Below, piece by piece: positions 1 to 6,843 of a stretch of 12,709 bases of DNA. The number at the start of each line of letters is the position of its first letter. Position 1 is the stretch's first letter. The translations under genes and the position numbers were made by a program. The DNA is from Flavobacteriaceae bacterium. GTDB taxonomy: Bacteria; Bacteroidota; Bacteroidia; Flavobacteriales; Flavobacteriaceae. The DNA is taken from NCBI GenBank assembly GCA_013042255.1, contig JABDQK010000033.1, positions 1 through 12,709 on the forward strand. The letters are read 5' to 3'. The notes below the pieces were generated by a model. It was not told where the DNA came from, made no database searches, and saw only the letters and a program-made list of their open reading frames with translations.

Positions 1-2
1 AT

Positions 3-1532
3 GGAAATATTTTTTCGCTTCTGGCTGAAGGACGAATGATCAAAGAAATGGTTGCCGCCAGACGTAAATTAAAGGAAAGTGAAAAGAAATTCCGTGCACT
101 TTACGAATTGTCTCCTACCAGCTATATACTGAGTGATTTTGAAACCGGCGAGATCCTGGACTTCAACTCCTCTTTCGAAAAAACGACCGGATACACCAAG
201 GAGCATCTTGGAAAACTCAAGGTACAGGACATCCTGATGACCGTTTCCAAAACCCAGCTGCACAGGATCAAAAAGGAAATTGAATCAACTAGCACCTTCG
301 GTCCTGAAGAACAGGAATATATAAAAAAGGATGGCACACAGTTTCCAGTACTGGTCAGTGGCTCTCTGGTAGGAAATAAAAAGGGAAGAAAATTACTCTG
401 GTCAACCGCCCAGGATATTTCCGAAAGTAAATTGACAGAAGCACAGCTCAGGGAAGAAAAACAATTATTGAAAACCCTTATTGACAATTTACCCCTGAAT
501 GTTTTTATCAAGGATCTCGAATCGAGGAAAATCCTGGTAAACAAAGCTGAACTAGATTATGTAGGCCTGAAAGAATCGGATGTTATCGGGAAAAACGATT
601 TCGACTTTTACGATAAAAAGTCGGCCCAAGTCTCAAGGGAGGAAGACCTGGAAGTGATCAATTCCCGTAAACCGATGTTGCGTAAGGAGACCATGAGTGT
701 AAAAAAAGATGGTACAGCTACATCCTTTTTAAGTTCAAAAATCCCGTTGGTTGGCAGTGATAACAAAGTGAAAGGTCTGATCGGTATCAGTCTGGACATT
801 TCCGACCTCAAGCGCAAGGAGGACGAATTACACGACCTGATTAATGTCACCTCTATACAAAATAAAAAGCTTGTCAATTTTGCCCATATCGTTTCCCATA
901 ACCTCAGGTCGCATACAGCTAATTTCTCAATGCTTCTAGACTTCCTGGTGAGTGAAACGGATGCAGAAGAAAAAAACAGAATTATAAAAATGTTGATGGA
1001 GGCTTCCGACAATCTTCTGGAAACCCTCGAAAACCTTAATGAGGTGGTCGCGATAAGCACCAATATAAATTTGGATAAAAAACCGGTTTGTCTCTTCGAA
1101 AAAATCCAGAATGTTGAGAAAAACCTCACGGCCTATTTAAAAAATCACAATGCTGTGATCATCAATGATGTAGAGGAAGATCTTGAAGTTAAAGCTGTGC
1201 CAGCCTATGCAGAGAGTATTCTGATGAACTTTATTACCAATGCAATAAAATACAGGAATCCGATGCGAAAACCCGTGGTCAGGCTAACGGCCGAAGCTGA
1301 TGGAGACTATACTGTGTTGAGCATTAAAGACAATGGCCTTGGTATTGATCTGGAAGAACACGGCAGCAAATTATTCGGGATGTACAAAACATTTCACGAG
1401 AACCCTGACGCCAGGGGGATCGGACTATATATTACCAAAAATCAGGTTGAGGCAATGAACGGAAAAATAACTGTTGATAGCGAAGTCGGGAAAGGCACAA
1501 CATTTAAAATTTACTTCAATGACAAAAATTAA
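3..1532 (+). CDS. PAS-PAS sensor histidine kinase, 5'-partial
   Basis: Probable sensor histidine kinase that autophosphorylates on His and passes the phosphate to the adjacent receiver protein. Residues below are numbered from the first visible ATG (position 36). The frame is open from the window edge (11 codons before that ATG, reading GNIFSLLAEGR), so the true start probably lies upstream and an N-terminal part is missing. Visible domains: PAS about 18-130, PAS about 145-258, a short coiled linker, a dimerisation/phosphoacceptor helix with FAHIVSHNLRSHTANF (phospho-His about 288), then a HATPase_c domain with N-box NFITNAIKY (398-406), G1 box DNGLGID (432-438) and G2 box GIGLYI (461-466). 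No membrane segment is visible in this part, so sensing is likely cytosolic unless the missing N-terminus is membranous. The H-box lacks the usual proline after the His motif (SHNLRSHTAN rather than SH-LR-PL). Its last 14 bases overlap the response regulator gene, so translation is probably coupled. The ligand is unknown. Confidence 0.9.
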   Translation, partial: GNIFSLLAEGRMIKEMVAARRKLKESEKKFRALYELSPTSYILSDFETGEILDFNSSFEKTTGYTKEHLGKLKVQDILMTVSKTQLHRIKKEIESTSTFGPEEQEYIKKDGTQFPVLVSGSLVGNKKGRKLLWSTAQDISESKLTEAQLREEKQLLKTLIDNLPLNVFIKDLESRKILVNKAELDYVGLKESDVIGKNDFDFYDKKSAQVSREEDLEVINSRKPMLRKETMSVKKDGTATSFLSSKIPLVGSDNKVKGLIGISLDISDLKRKEDELHDLINVTSIQNKKLVNFAHIVSHNLRSHTANFSMLLDFLVSETDAEEKNRIIKMLMEASDNLLETLENLNEVVAISTNINLDKKPVCLFEKIQNVEKNLTAYLKNHNAVIINDVEEDLEVKAVPAYAESILMNFITNAIKYRNPMRKPVVRLTAEADGDYTVLSIKDNGLGIDLEEHGSKLFGMYKTFHENPDARGIGLYITKNQVEAMNGKITVDSEVGKGTTFKIYFNDKN

Positions 1533-1923
1533 AAGTGTTTGCATCATTGATGATGATCCGATTACCGTATTTGGGATTAAGAAAATGTTGAGCCTCCTCG
1601 ATCTGGCGGAGGAAATTAAAACCTATGTCAATGGCAAGGAAGCTATTGACGATATCAGTGAGAGAGTAAAAAATCAGCAAACCATACCACAGGTCATCTT
1701 CCTGGATATCAATATGCCCATTATGGATGGATGGCAATTTCTTGAAAAGTTTCTTGAACTCGAGATTGAGGAAAAGATAAGGATCAACATTGTTACCTCT
1801 TCAATCGATCCTTTTGACAAACAGCAGTGGGAACGATTTAAGGAAATTACCCACCACCTGTTGGAATTTAAAAACAAACCTATCAGAAAGAATGATATTC
1901 TTGAAATTACAAAGGCAGCTTAG
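1519..1923 (+). CDS. single-domain response regulator (receiver only)
   Basis: A 134-residue CheY-like receiver with no output domain. Seen: acidic pocket DDD at 11-13, phosphoacceptor Asp63 in FLDINMPIMDGW, Ser94/Ser95 in VTSSID at the conserved Thr/Ser position, and Lys120-Pro121 in NKPI. An upstream in-frame ATG at 1474 would give a 149-residue protein, but the receiver fold begins directly after MTKIKSVCIIDDD, so I prefer the ATG at 1519. That start lies inside the end of the kinase gene (14 bp overlap), the usual arrangement for a coupled kinase/receiver pair in flavobacteria. Without an output domain it must act by protein contact, or as a phosphorelay intermediate or phosphate sink; the partner cannot be read here. 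Its stop codon overlaps the stop of the convergent NUDIX gene. Confidence 0.92.
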   Translation: MTKIKSVCIIDDDPITVFGIKKMLSLLDLAEEIKTYVNGKEAIDDISERVKNQQTIPQVIFLDINMPIMDGWQFLEKFLELEIEEKIRINIVTSSIDPFDKQQWERFKEITHHLLEFKNKPIRKNDILEITKAA

Positions 1924-2519
1924 TGGAATTTATCCACTTCGAACAGACTTTTGATATTCGTATAAGAGTTTTCAAGTGCCTTTTTTATCTTTCGGGGACC
2001 TTTCCACTTCACCTTTTCAATCTTTTCACTCTTCTGCCCCACAAGTTTTCCTTTGTAGGATGTTTTCATTGCGTACCAGTGGACTTCCTTTAGTTTGTAA
2101 ACCCCGCCTTTCTTAAAAACGTGGTAAGTGGTTTTTAGGTAATTCTCAATTTTAAGTCCTTTCACCCCGGTTTCCTCTTCTACTTCCCGTATCGCGCATT
2201 CCTCGAGAGTCTCGCCTTTATCAATCCCCCCTTTGGGAAGATCCCATTTATTGTTCCTGTAGATAAAGAGTACTTGTCCTTTTTTGTTAGTGACCACCCC
2301 GCCTGCCGCTACTGCAAGGGGAATCTTTTTAGTAAATTTCTTGAGGATTTCTTCATGGTTGGGATGATAAATATATGCCGCATCCAATTTTTTTTTGGCC
2401 AGGGCCTCGATCGCGGTTTTGATTGCCGTCCCATTAAGAGGAAAATATTCTCCGTTAACAGTTTCCGACAGCTTGTTTGTTAAAACCAGGGGAGCGTCAT
2501 TAACAAAAACTTTATACAT
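1920..2519 (-). CDS. NUDIX hydrolase
   Basis: A 199-residue protein with a complete Nudix box at residues 97-119 (G-x5-E-x7-REVEEETGV, beginning GGIDKGETLEE). This is the Mg-binding helix that cleaves nucleoside diphosphates linked to another moiety. The preceding AAGGVVTNKKGQVLFIYRNNKWDLPKGG is the usual beta-strand entry to the domain. Residues 1-68 form an N-terminal extension outside the Nudix core, and the C-terminus is lysine-rich. The substrate cannot be assigned from sequence. The gene is divergent from pyrE with 7 bp between start codons. This suggests, but does not prove, a housekeeping role in nucleotide metabolism (inference). It converges on the response regulator with a 4-bp overlap (1920-1923). 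The start is chosen at MYKVFVND because no other in-frame start gives a better N-terminus. Confidence 0.93.
   Translation of the reverse strand: MYKVFVNDAPLVLTNKLSETVNGEYFPLNGTAIKTAIEALAKKKLDAAYIYHPNHEEILKKFTKKIPLAVAAGGVVTNKKGQVLFIYRNNKWDLPKGGIDKGETLEECAIREVEEETGVKGLKIENYLKTTYHVFKKGGVYKLKEVHWYAMKTSYKGKLVGQKSEKIEKVKWKGPRKIKKALENSYTNIKSLFEVDKFH
1922..1938. other. hairpin over the overlapping convergent stop codons
   Basis: Perfect inverted repeat AGTGGA (1922-1927), loop ATTTA, TCCACT (1933-1938). It covers the stop of the response regulator and most of the stop of the convergent NUDIX gene, and also encodes the last NUDIX residues. Neither side has a proper T tract right after the stem, so it is not a classical intrinsic terminator. 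It could still mark or protect mRNA 3' ends where the two genes meet. The stem is short enough to have arisen by chance. Confidence 0.3.
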
Positions 2520-2522
2520 TTG
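2515..2522 (+). promoter_or_regulatory. candidate -7 promoter element for pyrE
   Basis: TACATTTG matches the Bacteroidota -7 consensus TAnnTTTG exactly and ends 4 bp before the pyrE ATG (2527). It contains the CAT (2517-2519) that is the NUDIX start codon on the other strand. I see no TTG -33 element at the expected distance. If real, the pyrE transcript would be leaderless or nearly so. An eight-base motif with two free positions can occur by chance. Confidence 0.35.
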
Positions 2523-2526
2523 CGAA

Positions 2527-3168
2527 ATGATTTTGGATAAGCATACTGCGAGTAAAACTGCCGAACTTCTTCTGCAAATTAATGCAATTAAGTTGAGACC
2601 CGAAAATCCGTTTACATGGGCTTCCGGATGGCAATCACCTATCTACTGTGATAATCGAATTTTGTTATCCTTCCCTGTGATCAGAAACTTTATCAAAGAA
2701 GAGATTGCGAAACAGGTAGAGGAGTTGTACGGTAAACCGGATATTATCGCCGGGGTAGCTACCGGGGCAATCGGAATTGGCGCTTTGGTGGCAGAATACC
2801 TTGGCCTTCCCTTTATCTACGTAAGACCGGAAGCAAAATCGCATGGAAGACAAAACCAGATTGAAGGCCTGCTCGAACAGGATCAGACGGTAGTAGTAAT
2901 TGAAGACCTTATCAGCACTGGCAAAAGCAGTTTAAATGCGGTGGACGCTCTGGTGAAAAGCGGAGCCAAGGTAAAAGGGATGATCGCCATTTTCACCTAT
3001 GGATTTGATGTCGCCATTGAAAATTTCAAGAAAAAAGATATCGAACTCCACACCCTCAGTAATTATGAAACACTTGTTCAGTTGGCCTCTGACAGCCATT
3101 ATATAAAAGAAGAACAACTTAATACGCTAATGGAGTGGAGAAAAAATCCTTCGCTCTGGAAACCCTGA
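2527..3168 (+). CDS. pyrE: orotate phosphoribosyltransferase
   Basis: Catalyses orotate + PRPP to orotidine 5'-monophosphate, the fifth step of de novo pyrimidine synthesis, in the cytosol. The protein is 213 residues, normal for the family. Seen: the N-terminal hood KLRPENPFTWASGWQSPIYCDNR (about 22-44, orotate-binding region), IAGVATGAIGIGALVAE (about 74-90), the flexible catalytic loop YVRPEAKSHGRQNQIEG (98-114, with Arg100, Lys104 and His106), and the PRPP-binding motif VVVIEDLISTGKSS (122-135). The loop has Pro101 where E. coli has Lys; I believe this is common in Bacteroidota enzymes. The open frame extends 44 codons upstream to 2395, but that stretch is antisense to the NUDIX gene; MILDKHTASK is the family-like start. 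The gene is followed after 4 bp by the SRPBCC gene, very likely on the same mRNA. Confidence 0.97.
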   Translation: MILDKHTASKTAELLLQINAIKLRPENPFTWASGWQSPIYCDNRILLSFPVIRNFIKEEIAKQVEELYGKPDIIAGVATGAIGIGALVAEYLGLPFIYVRPEAKSHGRQNQIEGLLEQDQTVVVIEDLISTGKSSLNAVDALVKSGAKVKGMIAIFTYGFDVAIENFKKKDIELHTLSNYETLVQLASDSHYIKEEQLNTLMEWRKNPSLWKP

Positions 3169-3172
3169 ACTT

Positions 3173-3565
3173 ATGCACATAGAGAGCCCTAAAAAGACAG
3201 TTAATAAAAACAAAGAGGAGGTATTTACTTTTCTCACCGACCTTAAAAACTTTGAAAAGTTGATGCCAGAGTCCATTGACAAATTTGAGATATTGGATGA
3301 GGACACCTTCCTTTTTGCCCTCAACGGTATGCCTCAGATTGTTCTGAAACGAAAGGAGCAAATTCCTCATGAGCGTGTTGTTCTCGGCGCTGCAAGCGAA
3401 AAACTTCCCTTTACCCTTAGTGCGCATATAGAAGAAATAGACGCAAACAGCAGCGAGGTAACCCTTAGTTTTGAAGGTGAATTCAACGCAATGATGGCGA
3501 TGATGATAAAAAATCCCATCACTAATTTTATAGGTACGCTTTCCGACAATCTTTCTAAAATGTAA
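3173..3565 (+). CDS. SRPBCC-fold (START/Bet v1-like) protein
   Basis: A 130-residue small protein that I assign to the SRPBCC helix-grip fold by its pattern. It has an N-terminal strand, a helix in NKNKEEVFTFLTDLKNFEKLMP (the region where polyketide-cyclase/coenzyme-binding relatives carry a similar motif), a run of alternating strands with ILKRKEQIPHERVVL-like amphipathic spacing, and a C-terminal helix ending NFIGTLSDNLSKM. Such proteins bind hydrophobic ligands in an internal cavity; the ligand here is unknown. It starts 4 bp after the pyrE stop and is probably co-transcribed with it. I recall similar proteins next to pyrE in other Bacteroidota, but no functional link to pyrimidine synthesis is visible. 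It converges on birA with an 18-bp gap. Confidence 0.8.
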   Translation: MHIESPKKTVNKNKEEVFTFLTDLKNFEKLMPESIDKFEILDEDTFLFALNGMPQIVLKRKEQIPHERVVLGAASEKLPFTLSAHIEEIDANSSEVTLSFEGEFNAMMAMMIKNPITNFIGTLSDNLSKM

Positions 3566-3583
3566 GCATCTTTATTTCAGGAA

Positions 3584-4309
3584 TTACAAAGGATACCTGA
3601 TTTCTTTAAGACTGCAGGATAATAGTTCGCCTCCTTCGGCTTCCACCTGGAGCCTTCCTTCCGGGCTTACCCCCCTGATAGCCCCCATTACCTGCTTCCC
3701 GCGAATTTCATAATTTGCGCGCTGATCTCTCATGTACAAAAGACTTTCGTAGTCTTGGGTAAGGTCCTTTGTGGCTAGATCTACTTCCTCCATTGACCCG
3801 TGAACGAGATCGAGTAAACGATCAAGTATTTTATCAAGGGAATAGGACTTTCCCGTAATCTGTTTTAGAGAAGCCGCATTGGGAAGGTTCTTAAATATTT
3901 CCTGATTTACATTAATACCTATTCCAAGAATGGTTTGTTTTAACATAATCCCCTTTAAGGTATTCTCTATCAGGATGCCACAAATCTTTTTATCACCTGA
4001 CATTATGTCGTTTGGCCATTTGATAGATAATTCAGGGATTTCCAGCTCCTGGAATAACTGAATCAACGAAAGGGATAAGGCCATCGAAATTGAAAATCCC
4101 TGATCTGCTCTTAGCTGGAAAAAATATTTCAAAACACTAACTGTCAGGTTTTTACCCGGTTCAGAAGACCAATTTGTTCCTGCCTGTCCTATCCCCCTCA
4201 ACTGGGAATCAGCGACTAAAACGGTAAAGTCATTCAAAGGAGTTACCGCCATCAATCTCTTCAGATGGAGGTTAGTGGAATCCGTGGCATTAACTTTGAT
4301 TACTTGCAT
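3584..4309 (-). CDS. birA: biotin--[acetyl-CoA-carboxylase] ligase, catalytic-only form
   Basis: Activates biotin with ATP to biotinyl-5'-AMP and transfers it to the lysine of the biotin carboxyl carrier domain of carboxylases. The protein is 241 residues and starts straight at the catalytic domain (VNATDSTN, 6-13); there is no N-terminal winged helix, so it is not a DNA-binding repressor. Seen: the nucleotide/biotin loop QLRGIGQAGTNWSSE (36-50), KWPND (97-101, catalytic Lys97), KICGILIEN (108-116), GIGINVNQ (129-136) and a small C-terminal SH3-like region (about 195-241). The loop, GRGRRG in E. coli, reads GIGQAG here. Gln at the fourth position is common in Bacteroidota; Ile40 in place of Arg is not, and its ATA codon is one base from AGA. 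The frame extends 18 codons upstream, but MQVIKVNATDSTN is the family-like start. Monocistronic and divergent from rsfS. Confidence 0.94.
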   Translation of the reverse strand: MQVIKVNATDSTNLHLKRLMAVTPLNDFTVLVADSQLRGIGQAGTNWSSEPGKNLTVSVLKYFFQLRADQGFSISMALSLSLIQLFQELEIPELSIKWPNDIMSGDKKICGILIENTLKGIMLKQTILGIGINVNQEIFKNLPNAASLKQITGKSYSLDKILDRLLDLVHGSMEEVDLATKDLTQDYESLLYMRDQRANYEIRGKQVMGAIRGVSPEGRLQVEAEGGELLSCSLKEIRYPL

Positions 4310-4406
4310 AGTGTACAAATACCCCTGAAAACTGTACAATGTTATGTTAAAAACTAGGGGCAAGAAAATAAAAAAATAATAACTTTGTATAAACTAAATA
4401 TTTTGG
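4310..4406. promoter_or_regulatory. birA/rsfS divergent intergenic region with paired TGTACAA
   Basis: A 97-bp A/T-rich spacer between two divergent starts. On the birA side, TGTACAA occurs twice in the same orientation (4312-4318 and 4333-4339); each contains the palindrome TGTACA, and they lie exactly 21 bp apart, about two helical turns. CCCCT (4322-4326) and AGGGG (4356-4360) form a spaced inverted repeat around the second copy. The arrangement looks like a dimeric regulator site near the birA start. It does not match the classical BirA operator as I recall it, and this BirA has no DNA-binding domain. The regulator is unknown. Confidence 0.35.
4380..4387 (+). promoter_or_regulatory. candidate -7 promoter element for rsfS-ftsH run
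   Basis: TAACTTTG matches the Bacteroidota consensus TAnnTTTG exactly and lies 19 bp before the rsfS ATG. This would leave a leader of roughly 12-15 nt. I see no TTG at the expected -33 distance; the upstream stretch is A-rich. Position in a true intergenic gap directly before a long gene run makes this the more credible of the two exact -7 matches. Confidence 0.5.
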
Positions 4407-4784
4407 ATGCAGAAAGGAAAGCCTAGCGCAGATGAGTTAATCTCTTTAATATTACAAGGAATAGAAGAAGTTAAAGGACTAGAAATTAATTTACTCGACC
4501 TTAGGGACATTGAAAATACTGTTTGCGACTACTTTGTCTTATGTAATGGTACCTCCAATACGCATGTCAATGCGATCGTAAATTCAATCCAAAAAACAGT
4601 TAGCAAAGGCATAAAAGATAAACCCTGGCATGTTGAAGGTTCTGACAATGCCGAGTGGGTGCTTTTGGATTATGTTAACGTCGTGGTTCACGTGTTTCAA
4701 AAACAGGTGAGAGAATTCTACGATATTGAAGGACTTTGGGGCGATGCGAAAGTGACGCTGGTAGAAAGTAGTTTTAATCAATAA
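4407..4784 (+). CDS. rsfS: ribosome silencing factor RsfS (Iojap/DUF143)
   Basis: RsfS binds ribosomal protein L14 (uL14) on the large subunit, blocks joining with the small subunit, and so lowers translation when nutrients are scarce. The protein is 125 residues, a normal family length. Seen: the family blocks DLRDIENTVCDYFVLCNGTS (31-50), HVNAIVNSI (53-61), PWHVEGSDNAEWVLLDY (73-89) and VVHVFQKQVREFYDIEGLWGDA (93-114). First gene of the rsfS-ftsH-LUD-cdsA-psd run; the ftsH start follows after 3 bp, so co-transcription is very likely. A matching -7 element lies just upstream. Confidence 0.96.
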   Translation: MQKGKPSADELISLILQGIEEVKGLEINLLDLRDIENTVCDYFVLCNGTSNTHVNAIVNSIQKTVSKGIKDKPWHVEGSDNAEWVLLDYVNVVVHVFQKQVREFYDIEGLWGDAKVTLVESSFNQ

Positions 4785-4787
4785 AAA

Positions 4788-6791
4788 ATGGCTAAAGAAA
4801 AAGACAATAATACCCCGCAAAAAAGACCAAAATTCAGCTCCTGGTGGATTTATGGCCTTATCGCAGTTCTCCTGATTGCATTCAATTTTTTTGGGAGTGG
4901 AAGTCTGGGAACCACCAGAAAAACCACTACCTCAGAGTTGCAACAATATCTCAGAGCCGGTGACATTTCTAAAATCCTTATCATCACAAATACAAATCAG
5001 GCCAAGGTCTTCCTTACCGAGGAAGCCCTGGCGAAAGATGTGCATAAGGAGGTAGCTAATAAACCTTTCTTTCCGACCACGGCAGAAATTCCGCAGTATG
5101 TCCTCGATTATGGGGATCTGCAGATTTTTCAGAATGAAATCACCGAAATAAAGAAGGAAAATTCACTGAATACCATTGTGGAATTCGACAAAGAATCGAA
5201 TTTGTTCATGGACCTTCTGATTACTATACTTCCCTTTGTTCTTATCATCGGAATCTGGATTTACCTGATGAGGAGAATGTCTGGCGGAGGTGCCGGAGGC
5301 GCGGGAGGACAGATATTTAATATTGGTAAATCAAAGGCTAAACTTTTTGATGAAAAAACAGATACGAGAACATCTTTTAAAGATGTTGCCGGACTGGAGG
5401 GTGCCAAGGAAGAGATCGAAGAGATCGTGGAGTTCCTGAAAAATCCTGATAAATATACCTCTCTGGGTGGTAAAATTCCCAAAGGTGCTTTGCTGGTGGG
5501 TCCTCCGGGAACAGGGAAAACATTATTGGCCAAGGCCGTCGCCGGAGAAGCGAAAGTTCCGTTTTTCTCTTTGTCAGGTTCTGATTTTGTAGAGATGTTC
5601 GTCGGTGTTGGAGCATCAAGGGTAAGGGACTTGTTCAAACAGGCCAAAGACAAGGCTCCTGCGATCATTTTTATTGATGAGATTGATGCCATTGGCCGCG
5701 CCAGAGGCAAGAATAATTTTACCGGATCTAATGACGAGCGTGAAAACACGCTTAACCAGCTTTTAACGGAAATGGATGGGTTTGGAACCAATACCAACGT
5801 AATTGTGCTTGCAGCTACCAACAGGGCTGATGTCCTGGACAAAGCCCTAATGAGGGCGGGTAGATTTGACCGTCAGATTTATGTGGACTTACCGGATATC
5901 AGGGAAAGAAAAGAGATTTTTGAGGTACATTTAAGGCCTATTAAAACGGCTGAAACGCTTGATTTAGATTTTCTCGCACGACAGACACCGGGGTTCTCCG
6001 GGGCTGATATTGCCAATGTCTGCAACGAAGCTGCCCTGATCGCAGCAAGAAAGGAAAAAAAGGCGGTTACAAAACAAGACTTCCTCGATGCGGTTGACCG
6101 AATAGTAGGCGGGCTCGAGAAAAAGAATAAGATCATTACCAAGGAAGAAAAACGTACGATTGCCTATCACGAGGCAGGGCACGCTACTGTGAGCTGGATG
6201 CTGGAACACGCGGCACCTCTTGTTAAGGTAACTATAGTACCCCGGGGTCAGTCTCTGGGTTCAGCCTGGTATTTGCCTGAAGAACGCCTCATTGTTCGAC
6301 CCGAGCAAATGAAAGATGAAATGTGTGCCACCTTAGGGGGCAGGGCAGCAGAAAAAGTCATCTTCAATAAAATCTCTACCGGAGCCCTGAGCGATCTGGA
6401 AAAAGTGACCAAACAGGCCAGAGCCATGGTGACCATTTACGGTCTAAATGATCAGATTGGGAATCTAACTTATTACGATTCCTCAGGTCAGAATGAATAC
6501 GGCTTTACCAAACCCTATAGCGAAGAGACCGCTCAAAAGATAGATGAAGAAATCTCTAAACTTATAGAGGAACAGTATACCAGAGCAATTGATGTTCTGA
6601 AAAAAAATAAGGATAAACTCACCGAATTGGCGGAACGACTATTAGAAAAAGAGGTAATTTTTAAAGAAGACCTTGAAAAAATCTTTGGTGAGAGACCTTT
6701 TGAAAAGAAATTTGATAAAAAAGGCCAGGAGTTTTCCGTCAATAAAGAAGAAACAGAAGAACCTGAAGAACTGACCGAGGATAATAAATAA
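4788..6791 (+). CDS. ftsH: ATP-dependent zinc metalloprotease FtsH
   Basis: Membrane-anchored AAA+ protease that pulls misfolded membrane proteins and selected regulators through a hexameric pore and degrades them. The protein is 667 residues. In order: TM1 (about 19-38), an extracytoplasmic domain (about 40-138), TM2 (about 140-161), a Gly-rich linker, and the AAA domain with pore motif FVGVG (271-275), Walker A GPPGTGKT (238-245), Walker B IIFIDE (293-298) and second region of homology with arginine fingers Arg359 and Arg362 in RAGRFDRQ. The protease domain has HEAGH (461-465; zinc ligands His461 and His465, catalytic Glu462) and the third ligand Asp536 in TGALSDLEKVT. The C-terminal tail is acidic and low-complexity. 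The SRH reads RAGRFDR where many bacteria have RPGRFDR. All catalytic residues are present. It sits between rsfS (3 bp) and a LUD gene (52 bp). Confidence 0.98.
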   Translation: MAKEKDNNTPQKRPKFSSWWIYGLIAVLLIAFNFFGSGSLGTTRKTTTSELQQYLRAGDISKILIITNTNQAKVFLTEEALAKDVHKEVANKPFFPTTAEIPQYVLDYGDLQIFQNEITEIKKENSLNTIVEFDKESNLFMDLLITILPFVLIIGIWIYLMRRMSGGGAGGAGGQIFNIGKSKAKLFDEKTDTRTSFKDVAGLEGAKEEIEEIVEFLKNPDKYTSLGGKIPKGALLVGPPGTGKTLLAKAVAGEAKVPFFSLSGSDFVEMFVGVGASRVRDLFKQAKDKAPAIIFIDEIDAIGRARGKNNFTGSNDERENTLNQLLTEMDGFGTNTNVIVLAATNRADVLDKALMRAGRFDRQIYVDLPDIRERKEIFEVHLRPIKTAETLDLDFLARQTPGFSGADIANVCNEAALIAARKEKKAVTKQDFLDAVDRIVGGLEKKNKIITKEEKRTIAYHEAGHATVSWMLEHAAPLVKVTIVPRGQSLGSAWYLPEERLIVRPEQMKDEMCATLGGRAAEKVIFNKISTGALSDLEKVTKQARAMVTIYGLNDQIGNLTYYDSSGQNEYGFTKPYSEETAQKIDEEISKLIEEQYTRAIDVLKKNKDKLTELAERLLEKEVIFKEDLEKIFGERPFEKKFDKKGQEFSVNKEETEEPEELTEDNK

Positions 6792-6843
6792 AGTTCCCGG
6801 TTCGTTCTAGAAATTAGTACATTACAGCTGATTAATTCAAGAA

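Noticed and set aside
1..39. ATG at position 1 as a separate short ORF
   Set aside because: It stops after 12 codons, while the kinase frame is open across the same bases and explains them better.
1474..1518. Longer response-regulator start at the ATG at 1474
   Set aside because: The added 15 residues overlap the kinase ATPase domain coding and precede the receiver fold without similarity to it.
2395..2526. 44-codon N-terminal extension of pyrE
   Set aside because: It is antisense to the NUDIX gene and has no family resemblance; the pyrE homology begins at the ATG at 2527.
3577..3607. Possible terminator TCAGG-N14-CCTGA followed by TTTCTTT after the SRPBCC gene
   Set aside because: Only five base pairs, a 14-nt loop and a broken T tract, and it extends into the birA coding end; too weak to call.
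4310..4363. 18-codon upstream extension of birA
   Set aside because: Ligase homology begins at MQVIKVNATDSTN; the extension would run through the TGTACAA repeats and leave less room for a promoter.
5261..5842. 193-codon open frame on the minus strand inside ftsH
   Set aside because: It is a shadow of the highly conserved AAA-domain coding sequence; it is serine-rich with no recognisable family.
6805..6812. Palindrome TTCTAGAA in the ftsH-LUD gap
   Set aside because: An isolated 8-bp palindrome with no repeat or paired site is expected by chance.
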